Source: Streptomyces vilmorinianum
GTDB taxonomy: Bacteria; Actinomycetota; Actinomycetes; Streptomycetales; Streptomycetaceae
Length of the DNA stretch: 64,000 bases
Direction of reading: 5' to 3'
Assembly: GCF_005517195.1 (NCBI RefSeq)
Contig: NZ_CP040244.1
Span: 1,630,001-1,694,000 of the forward strand
Shown here: positions 1-7,491 of the stretch, piece by piece
How the letters are laid out: each line of letters begins with the position of its first letter
Numbering within the stretch: position 1 is the stretch's first letter
Notes under the pieces: generated by a model
The model's input: only the letters and a program-made list of their open reading frames with translations
The model's database searches: none
Told to the model about the DNA's origin: nothing
Made by a program: the position numbers and the translations under genes

Positions 1-266
1 TCGGCCCACGCCTCACGGGCCGCGATCACGGCGAACTGCGCCGAGCGGTCCAGCTTGCGGGCGAGCGGGCGGGGCAGAACGTCACCCGGGTCGACCGCGG
101 CGAGTGCGGCGATCTGGACGGGCAGTTCGGCGAAGCGTTCGCCCTCAAGGGGCTTGACGCCGGAGCGTCCCGCGATCAGACCTTCCCAGGTCGATGCGGA
201 GTCGCCACCCAGCGGTGTGGTTGCGCCGATACCGGTGACGACCACGGTGCGATTGGTCGAGCTCAC
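1..266 (-). CDS. fabF: Beta-ketoacyl-ACP synthase II (FabF), N-terminal part, cut by the window edge
   Basis: This would be the elongating condensing enzyme of type II fatty acid synthesis, which joins malonyl-ACP to an acyl-ACP in the cytosol. Only the first 88 codons are visible. The protein opens with the typical KAS start VVVTGIGATTPLG near residues 8-20, followed by the SxSTWEGL-type segment; the catalytic Cys-His-His lie outside the window. The start is the GTG whose complement lies at 264-266, just after a purine-rich stretch. It is the last visible gene of the fabD-fabH-acpP-fabF operon, 79 bp after acpP. Family assignment rests on the N-terminus plus the operon context. Confidence 0.93.
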   Translation of the reverse strand, partial: MSSTNRTVVVTGIGATTPLGGDSASTWEGLIAGRSGVKPLEGERFAELPVQIAALAAVDPGDVLPRPLARKLDRSAQFAVIAAREAWA

Positions 267-345
267 AGGAATTCTTTCTCCACGTGTGTGATGGTCGAAA
301 TACGGCGCCACCGCCGGGTGGCTGACCGAGTCAGCAGGGGCCGAA

Positions 346-594
346 TCAGCCCTGGTGCTTCAGGATGTAATCGGTCGCGTCGCCGACCGTCTTGAGGTTC
401 TTGACGTCCTCGTCCGGGATCTTGACGTCGAAGCGCTCTTCAGCGGCGACAACGACCTCGACCATGGACAGCGAGTCGACGTCGAGGTCGTCCGTGAAGG
501 ACTTCTCGAGCGCGACGTCCTCGGTCGGGATGCCGGCGATCTCGTTCACGATCTCGGCGAGACCGGCGACGATCTCTTCCTGGGTGGCGGCCAT
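346..594 (-). CDS. acpP: Acyl carrier protein AcpP
   Basis: This is the small acidic carrier that holds growing acyl chains on a 4'-phosphopantetheine arm during fatty acid synthesis. It has 82 residues, the normal length. The modification motif D-S-L is at residues 40-42 with Ser41 as attachment site, followed by the helix-II sequence SMVEVVVAAEERF typical of ACPs. It lies between fabH and fabF in one transcription direction. A ribosome-binding GGAG-type sequence precedes the ATG. The context says fatty-acid ACP rather than a polyketide ACP. Confidence 0.97.
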   Translation of the reverse strand: MAATQEEIVAGLAEIVNEIAGIPTEDVALEKSFTDDLDVDSLSMVEVVVAAEERFDVKIPDEDVKNLKTVGDATDYILKHQG

Positions 595-650
595 GGTGGC
601 GCTCCTTCTGTGATTGCTGAGGTAAGGGGCTTCCGGAAGATCCGGTGTGC

Positions 651-1682
651 CTAGGGGAGGGTAACGACCGTCGCGGCGAAGACGAGACCCGCCCCGAAGC
701 CGATGATGAGCGCCGTGTCGCCGCTCTTCGCCTTTCCGGTCGCCAGGAGCCGCTCCATCGCGAGCGGGATCGAGGCGGCCGAGGTGTTGCCGGTGGTTTC
801 GATGTCACGCGCGACCGTGACGTGCTCCGGCAGCTTGAGAGTCTTCACCATCGAGTCGATGATCCGCATGTTCGCCTGGTGCGGGATGAAGACATCCAGG
901 TCGTCCGCCGAGATTCCGGCGGCGTCCAGCGCCTGCTGGGCGACCTTCGCCATCTCGAAGACGGCCCAGCGGAACACCGCCTGGCCCTCCTGCGTGATGG
1001 CGGGGAACTTGATCTCGCCCTGCTCGTTGAGGGGGAGCTTCGAGACGTCGCCGACGTGGAACTCGTTCCACGGCACGGTCTGCTTGATCGTCTCGGACTT
1101 GTCGCCCTCCGAACCCCACACGGTGGGGCCGATGTGCGGCACGTCGGAGGGGCCGACCACGACCGCGCCGGCGCCGTCGCCGAACAGGAAGGCCGTCGCG
1201 CGGTCCTCCAGGTCGGTCAGGTCGCTCAGCCGCTCGACGCCGATGACGAGGACGTACTCGGCCGAACCCTCGACGATCATGCCCTTGGCGAGCGTGAGGC
1301 CGTAGCCGAAGCCCGCGCAGCCGGCGGAGATGTCGAACGCGGCCGGCTTGCCGGCGCCGATCTTGTCGGCGATCTCGGTGGCCACGGCCGGGGTCTGCTT
1401 GAAGTGCGAGACCGTGGAGACGATCACGGCGCCGATCTGCTCCGGGGCGATCCCGGCGTCGGCGATGGCCTTGCCGGAGGCCTCGACGGACATCGCGGTC
1501 ACGGTCTCCTCGGGGGAGGCCCAGTGACGGGTGGCGATACCGGAGCGCGAGCGGATCCACTCGTCGGACGAGTCGATCTTCTCGAGGATCACCTCGTTGG
1601 GCACGACCCGGGTGGGGCGGTAGCCGCCGACACCCATGATCCGCGCGTACGGGGCGCCCTTGCTGGGCTTGATCTTCGACAT
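651..1682 (-). CDS. fabH: Beta-ketoacyl-ACP synthase III (FabH)
   Basis: FabH starts fatty acid synthesis by condensing an acyl-CoA primer with malonyl-ACP; in streptomycetes it accepts branched primers. The 343-residue protein has the full catalytic triad: Cys122 in SAGCAGFGYG, His268 in IPHQANMR and Asn299 in TTGNTSAA. A glycine-rich C-terminal segment (GFGAGLVFAATVV) is also characteristic. The start is 16 bp after the end of fabD and 56 bp before acpP, so it is co-transcribed with both. Nothing in the sequence is unusual for a housekeeping FabH. Confidence 0.97.
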   Translation of the reverse strand: MSKIKPSKGAPYARIMGVGGYRPTRVVPNEVILEKIDSSDEWIRSRSGIATRHWASPEETVTAMSVEASGKAIADAGIAPEQIGAVIVSTVSHFKQTPAVATEIADKIGAGKPAAFDISAGCAGFGYGLTLAKGMIVEGSAEYVLVIGVERLSDLTDLEDRATAFLFGDGAGAVVVGPSDVPHIGPTVWGSEGDKSETIKQTVPWNEFHVGDVSKLPLNEQGEIKFPAITQEGQAVFRWAVFEMAKVAQQALDAAGISADDLDVFIPHQANMRIIDSMVKTLKLPEHVTVARDIETTGNTSAASIPLAMERLLATGKAKSGDTALIIGFGAGLVFAATVVTLP

Positions 1683-1698
1683 GCTCTACGGCTCCTTC

Positions 1699-2622
1699 TC
1701 AGGCTGCAGTGTGCTCGGCGACGAGCGTGCGGGCCGCGTCGAGGTCGTCGGGGGTCTTCAGGGCGACCGTGGGGACGCCGGGCAGGGCGCGCTTGGCGAG
1801 ACCGGTCAGCGTGCCGCCCGGGCACACCTCGATCAGCGCCGTGACACCCAGCGACTTGAAGGTCTCCATGCACAGGTCCCAGCGGACCGGGTTGGCGACC
1901 TGGCCGACCAGGCGGGCGATGACCTCCGCGCCCTCCGTGACGACCTGACCGTCCTTGTTGGAGACGTAGCGCACCGCAGGGGAGGCGACGGTCAGCTCCT
2001 TCGCCGCGGCCTGCAGCTTGGCGACCGCGGGCGCCATGTGGTGCGTGTGGAACGCGCCGGCGACCTTCAGCGGGACGACCCGGCGGACACCCTCGGGCTT
2101 GTCCGCCTCCAGGGCGGCCAGCTGCTCCAGCGTGCCGGCGGCCACGATCTGGCCCGCGCCGTTCACGTTGGCCGGGGTCAGGCCGAGCTTCTCCAGGTGC
2201 GGGACGGTCACCTCGGGGTCGCCGCCGAGCAGCGCGGACATGCCGGTCTCGGTGATCGCGGCGGCCTCGGCCATCGCCAGTCCACGCGTCCGTACGAGAC
2301 GCAGTGCGGCGGTGTCGTCGAGGACGCCGGCGAACGCGGCGGCGGTGATCTCACCGACGCTGTGGCCCGCGACGGCGCCCGGCGCGATCTCGCCGAGCGC
2401 GGTGGCGGACAGCAGCCCCGCGGCGACGAGAAGGGGCTGGGCCACGGCGGTGTCGCGGATCTCGTCCGCGTCCGCCTTCGTGCCGTAGTGGGCGAGGTCG
2501 AGCCCGATGGCGTCGGACCACGCCGCAAGGCGGTCGGCGGCACCGGGGAGTTCGAGCCAGGGAGTCAGGAAGCCGGGCGTCTGAGCGCCTTGGCCGGGAG
2601 CGACGAGTACGAGCACCCTCAC
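1699..2622 (-). CDS. fabD: Malonyl CoA-ACP transacylase (FabD)
   Basis: FabD moves malonyl groups from CoA to ACP, supplying extender units to the synthase; in Streptomyces the same enzyme can also load polyketide ACPs. The 307-residue protein carries PGQGAQ near residue 10 (oxyanion region) and the nucleophile elbow GHSVGE with Ser88. A later GAFHTHHM holds the expected histidine. The GTG start is preceded by an AAGAGAGAG stretch that can serve as ribosome-binding site; a GTG two codons downstream is an alternative. It is the first gene of the fab operon, 83 bp after fasR, and that gap is the expected place for the FasR-controlled promoter. Confidence 0.96.
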   Translation of the reverse strand: MRVLVLVAPGQGAQTPGFLTPWLELPGAADRLAAWSDAIGLDLAHYGTKADADEIRDTAVAQPLLVAAGLLSATALGEIAPGAVAGHSVGEITAAAFAGVLDDTAALRLVRTRGLAMAEAAAITETGMSALLGGDPEVTVPHLEKLGLTPANVNGAGQIVAAGTLEQLAALEADKPEGVRRVVPLKVAGAFHTHHMAPAVAKLQAAAKELTVASPAVRYVSNKDGQVVTEGAEVIARLVGQVANPVRWDLCMETFKSLGVTALIEVCPGGTLTGLAKRALPGVPTVALKTPDDLDAARTLVAEHTAA

Positions 2623-2705
2623 ACTCTCTCTTGGGGACGGTCCCTGGCGCCCGTGGGGACTAGGACGAAGAACCGTCGGGGGAATTGTTGGTGTTCGACA
2701 AAAGT

Positions 2706-3887
2706 CTAGGACTGCGAATCTCCGTCGGCCAAGCGCCCCAGGATGAGCGCGATCCGCAGCGTGAAGGCGGAACGCACGTCGGAGGGTGACCAGCCGGTGA
2801 CGTCTGTCACACGTCGAAGCCGGTAGCGCACGGTGTTGGGGTGCACGAAGAGCATCCGGGCGGCGCCTTCCAGGCTGCTCGCCTGCTCCAGATAGACACT
2901 CAGTGTTTCCAGGAGCGCCGAGCCCGCTTCCTCCAGCGGTCTGTAGATCTCCTCCACCAGCTGCTCGCGGGCCGAAGGGTCAGAGGCGATGGCGCGCTCC
3001 GGCAGCAGATCGTCCGCGAGGACCGGCCGCGGCGCGTCCTGCCAGGCCGAACACGCCTTGAGACCGGCGGCGGCGGCCTGCGCGGACCGGGTCGCGGCGA
3101 GCAGATCGGGGACGACGGGACCCGCGACGACGGGACCGGCCGCATACGGTCCGATCAGCGCCTTCGCCACCGCGAGGGGGTTGTCGTTGCCGCCCGCGAT
3201 GACGACCAGCCGGTCGCCGAGGACACCGGTGAGGACCTGGAGCTTGGCGTGCCGGGCGGCGCGGCGGATGGCCTCGACGGTCAGCTCGCTGTCGCCGTCG
3301 GGTGCGGTGCCGAGGACGACGCAGACGTGCTCGGGGGAGTTCCAGCCGAGGGCGGCGGCGCGGGAGACGGCGCCCTCGTCGGCCTCCCCGGACAGGACCG
3401 CGTTGACGACGAGGGACTCGAGACGGGCGTCCCAGGCGCCGCGGGCCTCGGCGGCCTGGGCGTAGACCTGGGCGGTCGCGAAGGCGATCTCGCGGGCGTA
3501 GACGAGGAGCGCCTCGCGGAGCACGGACTCGTCACCGGGGGCGGCGACCTCCTCGATCGCCGTCTCCATGACCTCGATGGTCGTACGGACCATCTCGACG
3601 GTCTGGCGCAGGGTGATGGCCCGGGTCAGCTCGCGGGGCGCGGTGCCGAAGACGTCGGTGGAGATGGCCTGCGGGGTCTCCGGGTGCCGGAACCACTCGG
3701 TGAACGCGGCGATACCGGCCTGGGCGACCAGACCGATCCACGACCGGTTCTCGGGCGGCATCGCCCGGTACCACGGCAGCGTCTCGTCCATACGGGCAAT
3801 GGCGTTGGCGGCGAGCCGCCCGGAGGACTGTTCGAGGCGCTTCAGGGTCGCGGAGTGCGGGTGAGGAGTGTTCGTGGGTTCTGGCAC
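2706..3887 (-). CDS. fasR: PucR-family transcriptional regulator, FasR-like activator of the fab operon
   Basis: This 393-residue regulator ends in a PucR-type helix-turn-helix: the segment VHPNTVRYRLRR at about residues 348-359 sits in the HTH_30 fold (about 330-385). The first 300 residues are the GGDEF-like/CdaR-type region of this family. In S. coelicolor the gene immediately before fabD encodes FasR, an activator of fabD-fabH-acpP-fabF. The location and family match here, so I assign the same role by synteny and inference. The start is GTG. It may control the 83-bp gap before fabD. Confidence 0.88.
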   Translation of the reverse strand: MPEPTNTPHPHSATLKRLEQSSGRLAANAIARMDETLPWYRAMPPENRSWIGLVAQAGIAAFTEWFRHPETPQAISTDVFGTAPRELTRAITLRQTVEMVRTTIEVMETAIEEVAAPGDESVLREALLVYAREIAFATAQVYAQAAEARGAWDARLESLVVNAVLSGEADEGAVSRAAALGWNSPEHVCVVLGTAPDGDSELTVEAIRRAARHAKLQVLTGVLGDRLVVIAGGNDNPLAVAKALIGPYAAGPVVAGPVVPDLLAATRSAQAAAAGLKACSAWQDAPRPVLADDLLPERAIASDPSAREQLVEEIYRPLEEAGSALLETLSVYLEQASSLEGAARMLFVHPNTVRYRLRRVTDVTGWSPSDVRSAFTLRIALILGRLADGDSQS

Positions 3888-3978
3888 GGGACAAGACTGC
3901 CTTATCGGGACGGCGACGTGCGGGGTCGGGGCTGTTTCCCCGTCCCGGGGGCCGCCGCCCGGCGGCTACCGTTTCCCC

Positions 3979-4638
3979 GTGATCCGTATCCAGCGCGCCG
4001 CCGACCGCTACCCCGGGGGCGACCCCGACGCCGGGATCGACACCCGGCACGCCTTCTCCTTCGGGCGGCACTACGACCCCGACAACCTCCGCTTCGGCGC
4101 CGTGCTCGCCTGCAACGAGGAGCGGCTCGCGCCGGGCGCCGGGTTCGCCGAGCACCCGCACAGTCACACCGAGATCGTCACCTGGGTCGTCGAGGGCGAG
4201 CTGACCCACCACGACTCGGCCGGTCACACCACGGTCGTCCGCGCCGGGGACGTCCAGCGGCTCAGCTCGGCCGGGGGCGTCCGGCACGAGGAGCGCAACG
4301 ACGGCGACGAGCCGCTGGTCTTCGTCCAGATGTGGCTCGCACCGCTGGAGCCGGGCGGCGAGCCCTCGTACGAGATCGTCCGCGGCATCGCCGACTCCAC
4401 TCCGTACGCCCTCCCGGAGGCGGCCGCGATGCTCCACGTCAGGCGCCTGGAGCCCGGCGAGCGCACCGCCGTCCCGGACGCGGACTTCGTGTACGCCCAC
4501 GTGGTGCGGGGCACGGTCCGCCTCGACGCCGAGGAACTCACCTCGGGCGACGCGGCCCGCGTCACCGGCGCGCGCGACCTCGCACTCATGGCCACGACGG
4601 ACGCGGAGATCCTCCTCTGGGAGATGCGCGCGACCTGA
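3979..4638 (+). CDS. Pirin-like bicupin protein
   Basis: The protein (219 residues) begins with a pirin N-terminus: HAFSFGRHYDPDNLRFG, followed by the metal-site region FAEHPHSHTEIVTWVVEG with clustered histidines. A second, degenerate cupin half follows with VYAHVVRGTVRLD. Pirins are Fe-binding bicupins, some with quercetinase activity and some acting as redox-linked regulators; the substrate here is unknown. The GTG at 3979 is chosen because homology begins immediately (IRIQRAADRY), although the frame stays open upstream. It is divergent from fasR with 91 bp between starts, so the two promoters share this short region. Confidence 0.85.
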   Translation: MIRIQRAADRYPGGDPDAGIDTRHAFSFGRHYDPDNLRFGAVLACNEERLAPGAGFAEHPHSHTEIVTWVVEGELTHHDSAGHTTVVRAGDVQRLSSAGGVRHEERNDGDEPLVFVQMWLAPLEPGGEPSYEIVRGIADSTPYALPEAAAMLHVRRLEPGERTAVPDADFVYAHVVRGTVRLDAEELTSGDAARVTGARDLALMATTDAEILLWEMRAT

Positions 4639-4942
4639 CGCCGAAGGGCCAGGTCGTCGGCCGGGGCGGGCTCCGGGCAGGGCCGGGAGCCCGGCGGCGC
4701 GCCCGGAACTCGGGCGGCCACGGCTTCCGCCCGCGCCGGGCACGGCGAAGCCGGCTCCGGCTCCGGCCGGGCCGCGGCGTTGTGGCCTCGGTTCGTGCTG
4801 GGCATGGCCCAGGTGGTGTCGGCGTCCCGGGCGAGCGGGCCGTCGCCCGGCGGTTGGGCATGCCGGCCCGGCCGCCGGCCATCGCGTCGCCGTGGTCCCG
4901 GCGCATGCCGGGCGGCCGGGCCCCGTCGGGGTCGCGCTCGCT
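4639..4942. other. Intergenic region, no gene seen
   Basis: This 304-bp stretch lies between the convergent ends of the pirin-like gene and the L,D-transpeptidase gene. Open frames run through it on both strands, but none has protein-like composition. I see no clean terminator hairpin, only GC-rich imperfect repeats of GGCCGG and GGCGG type. Confidence 0.5.
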
Positions 4943-6124
4943 TCAGTGAGCCACCGCGCTCTTCGCGCGCCACCGCTCCCAGCTCACGTTCCACGCGCCG
5001 TAGCCGTTGCCCTCCGCCACCGTGCCCTTCGTGTCCGCGCCGCGGATCTCGAACGGGTCCCCGACCCGTACCGCCGCGTAGAAGGACGCCGCCTCGGCCG
5101 TGCTCATGCCGATGCAGCCCGAACTGCGGTTCGCGCGGCCGAAGTACGCCCCGTTCCACGGGGCCGCGTGGGCGTACATGCCCGACCACGTCAGCCGCAT
5201 CGAGTAGTCGACCATCTTGTCGTACGCGTCGCCGAGCCCGACCGTCTCCGAGTTCATGCGGATCGTGCCCTCCTTCGCCATCAGGACCGCCGTGCCACGC
5301 CACGACCGCTTGTCGCCGCCCGGCGTGCCGCCGGAGACGGGGATCGTGCGCACCGCCCGCCCGTCCCGCTCCAGGGTGAGCGTCTTCCGGTCGAGGTCGA
5401 CCTTCACGACCTGCGCGGCGCCGACCGTGAAGCCGGTGCGGTAGTCCCGTACGAACCAACCCCCGCCCGAGTCCGTCCCGTTGAGCGTCGCGTCCAGGCT
5501 CACGCGGGTCCCCGGCTTCCAGTAGTTCTTCGGCCGCCAGTCCGCCCTGTCCTTGCCCGACCAGTCCTTCAGCCAGCCCCAGGACCCGACCGTGCCGTTC
5601 GAGGTGGTCACCCTGAGCTGCTTCTCCACCTCCGCCTTGTTCGTCACCGGCCGGTCGAACACGATCGACAGCGGCTGCCCGATCCCGACCGTCGTGTCCT
5701 TCCCCGGCGCCAGCGTCAGCTTGTTGACCAGCGCCGCCTCGGCCGTGGAGAACGTCGACCGGGTCGTTGTCTCCTTCCCCCGGGCGGTACGGGCCGTCGC
5801 CTCCACGCGGTACGAGGTGCCCGGCACCGCCTTGCGGTCCGAGATCCAGGACGTCCCGCCGGCCCCGGTACGGCCCGCGAGCACCCCGCCGTCCGCGTCC
5901 ACGACCTTCACCGCCGTCAGGGTGCCGCCGGATGCGGTGATCGTCACGGTCCGTCCCGCCGCGGGGCTCACGACGGTCACCTTCGCAGGGCCCTCGGCCG
6001 GCTTGGCGTCACCGGCCGGGCCGGCGTCACGGGCCGCGCCCGCCGCACCCGCCGTACAGGCGGTGAGCGAGCCGCAGAGGGCGACGGCCGCGAGTGTCTG
6101 GCGTATTCGGGTGCGTACGGGCAT
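4943..6124 (-). CDS. L,D-transpeptidase lipoprotein (YkuD domain)
   Basis: L,D-transpeptidases make 3-3 cross-links in peptidoglycan outside the membrane. The 393-residue protein has an N-terminal signal peptide ending in a lipobox (SLTAC, Cys near residue 21), then two Ig-like modules (about residues 45-245). The YkuD catalytic domain follows with His319 and Cys337 in RSSGCIGM. The ATG at 6124 follows GGAGG by 8 nt; a GTG one codon upstream is equally possible, and the longer frame to 6343 would bury the signal peptide. It is divergent from a FemX-like gene and MurJ, giving a local cell-wall cluster. Lipidation is inferred from the lipobox. Confidence 0.92.
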   Translation of the reverse strand: MPVRTRIRQTLAAVALCGSLTACTAGAAGAARDAGPAGDAKPAEGPAKVTVVSPAAGRTVTITASGGTLTAVKVVDADGGVLAGRTGAGGTSWISDRKAVPGTSYRVEATARTARGKETTTRSTFSTAEAALVNKLTLAPGKDTTVGIGQPLSIVFDRPVTNKAEVEKQLRVTTSNGTVGSWGWLKDWSGKDRADWRPKNYWKPGTRVSLDATLNGTDSGGGWFVRDYRTGFTVGAAQVVKVDLDRKTLTLERDGRAVRTIPVSGGTPGGDKRSWRGTAVLMAKEGTIRMNSETVGLGDAYDKMVDYSMRLTWSGMYAHAAPWNGAYFGRANRSSGCIGMSTAEAASFYAAVRVGDPFEIRGADTKGTVAEGNGYGAWNVSWERWRAKSAVAH

Positions 6125-6315
6125 CACGGAAGCCTCCGGAAAAGATGTGGGATGCCCGGACTGTAGGCCGCCGAAAGCGCCGTGAACGCTCTGTGACAAG
6201 GGCTGCAGGGAAACGGTCATCGTCCGGTCACACACGACGCGCGGCACGGTCAAGGAACGCTGTGAGCATCCTGTGCGCCCCCCGACCGAGGGGGCGGAAC
6301 AAGGAGGCTCACGTT

Positions 6316-7491
6316 GTGTCAGCTCTGCTCGTGACGGCCGCACCTCAGCACGCCACCACCCGCCTGGAGCCCGTAACAGCCGAGGCGTACCGTGCCTTTC
6401 TCGCGAGGAGCGAGCCGGGCCCCAGCTTCCTCCAACTCCCCTCCTGGGCCGACGTCAAGGAAGGCTGGCGCCCTCAACTCCTCGGCTGGCGAACGGGAGA
6501 CGGCAAGCTCACCGGCGTCGCCCTCGTCCTCCTGCGCCCGTTCCCCGGCACCCGCAAGTCCTTCGCCTACCTCCCCGAAGGCCCCGTCGCCGACTGGTCC
6601 GACCCGGACCTCGACGGCTGGCTCACCCCGCTGCTCCGGCACCTGCGGGCCGCGGGGGCCTTCGCCGTACGCATGGGGCCCTCGCCCGCCTTCCGCCGCT
6701 GGAACGCCGCCACCCTCAAGGCGCACACCGGGCCCGGGCGCCGGCTCGGCGACGTCCTCGCCGACGAGGTCGACCCACTCGGCACCGCCGTCGCCGAACG
6801 CCTGCGGGCCCGCGGCTGGCGCCGCTGCGGCGGGGACTCCACCAGCGACTCCGACGGCGCCGACGCCCAGCCCCGCCACGTCTACCAGGTCCCGCTCGCC
6901 GGCCGCACCACCGACGACCTGTGGAGCGGCCTCAACCAGGAGTGGCGGCGCAACGTCCGCAAGGCCCGCAGGTCCGGCGTCGAGATCGTCGTCGGCTCGG
7001 CGGCCGACCTGCCCGACTTCTACCGGCTCCTGCGGATCACCGAGGAGCGCGACGGCTTCCGGCTCGGCCGCTCGCTCGCGTACTACGAACGGCAGTACGC
7101 GGTCCTCAACGCCGAGGAACCGGGCCGGATGAAGCTCTACCTCGCCCGCCACGGGGGCGAGACCCTCGCCGCCCACACGATGATCACCGTCGGCCGCCGG
7201 GTCTGGTACCAGACCGGCGCCTCCGCCGACCACCGCCGCGAGGTCCGGCCCTCCAACGCGCTGCAGTGGCGGATGATGCTCGACGCCCACGCCCTCGGAG
7301 CCGATGTCTACGACATGCGCGGGATACCCTCCACCCTTGATCCGGACGACCGCGCCCACGGTCTGCTGCGCTGGAAGCTCGGCACGGGCGGGCAGGCCGT
7401 CGAGACGCTGGGGGAGTGGGAGACACCGTTGGAAGGCACGACCAACCACGCGCTGTACCGGGCGTTCCAGGCGTATCTGGCCCGCCGATGA
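6316..7491 (+). CDS. femX: FemX-like peptidyltransferase (lipid II : aminoacyl transferase, FemABX family)
   Basis: FemABX enzymes add the first bridge amino acid to lipid II using aminoacyl-tRNA; in Streptomyces the bridge is a single glycine. The 391-residue protein has the two tandem GNAT-like domains of the family. Visible features are PSFLQLPSWADVKEGW near residue 30 and the central NQEWRRNVRKARRSGVE. The C-terminal half has AHTMITVGRRVWYQTGAS and YDMRGIP. The GTG start is set by a strong AAGGAGG at 6301-6307. The stop codon overlaps the MurJ start (ATGA), so the two are translationally coupled and both act on lipid II. The exact amino acid transferred cannot be read from sequence. Confidence 0.88.
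   Translation: MSALLVTAAPQHATTRLEPVTAEAYRAFLARSEPGPSFLQLPSWADVKEGWRPQLLGWRTGDGKLTGVALVLLRPFPGTRKSFAYLPEGPVADWSDPDLDGWLTPLLRHLRAAGAFAVRMGPSPAFRRWNAATLKAHTGPGRRLGDVLADEVDPLGTAVAERLRARGWRRCGGDSTSDSDGADAQPRHVYQVPLAGRTTDDLWSGLNQEWRRNVRKARRSGVEIVVGSAADLPDFYRLLRITEERDGFRLGRSLAYYERQYAVLNAEEPGRMKLYLARHGGETLAAHTMITVGRRVWYQTGASADHRREVRPSNALQWRMMLDAHALGADVYDMRGIPSTLDPDDRAHGLLRWKLGTGGQAVETLGEWETPLEGTTNHALYRAFQAYLARR

Noticed and set aside
1..3887. A polyketide synthase cluster
   Set aside because: Gene order and the single ACP are those of the primary fatty acid synthase; no chain-length factor or cyclase is present.
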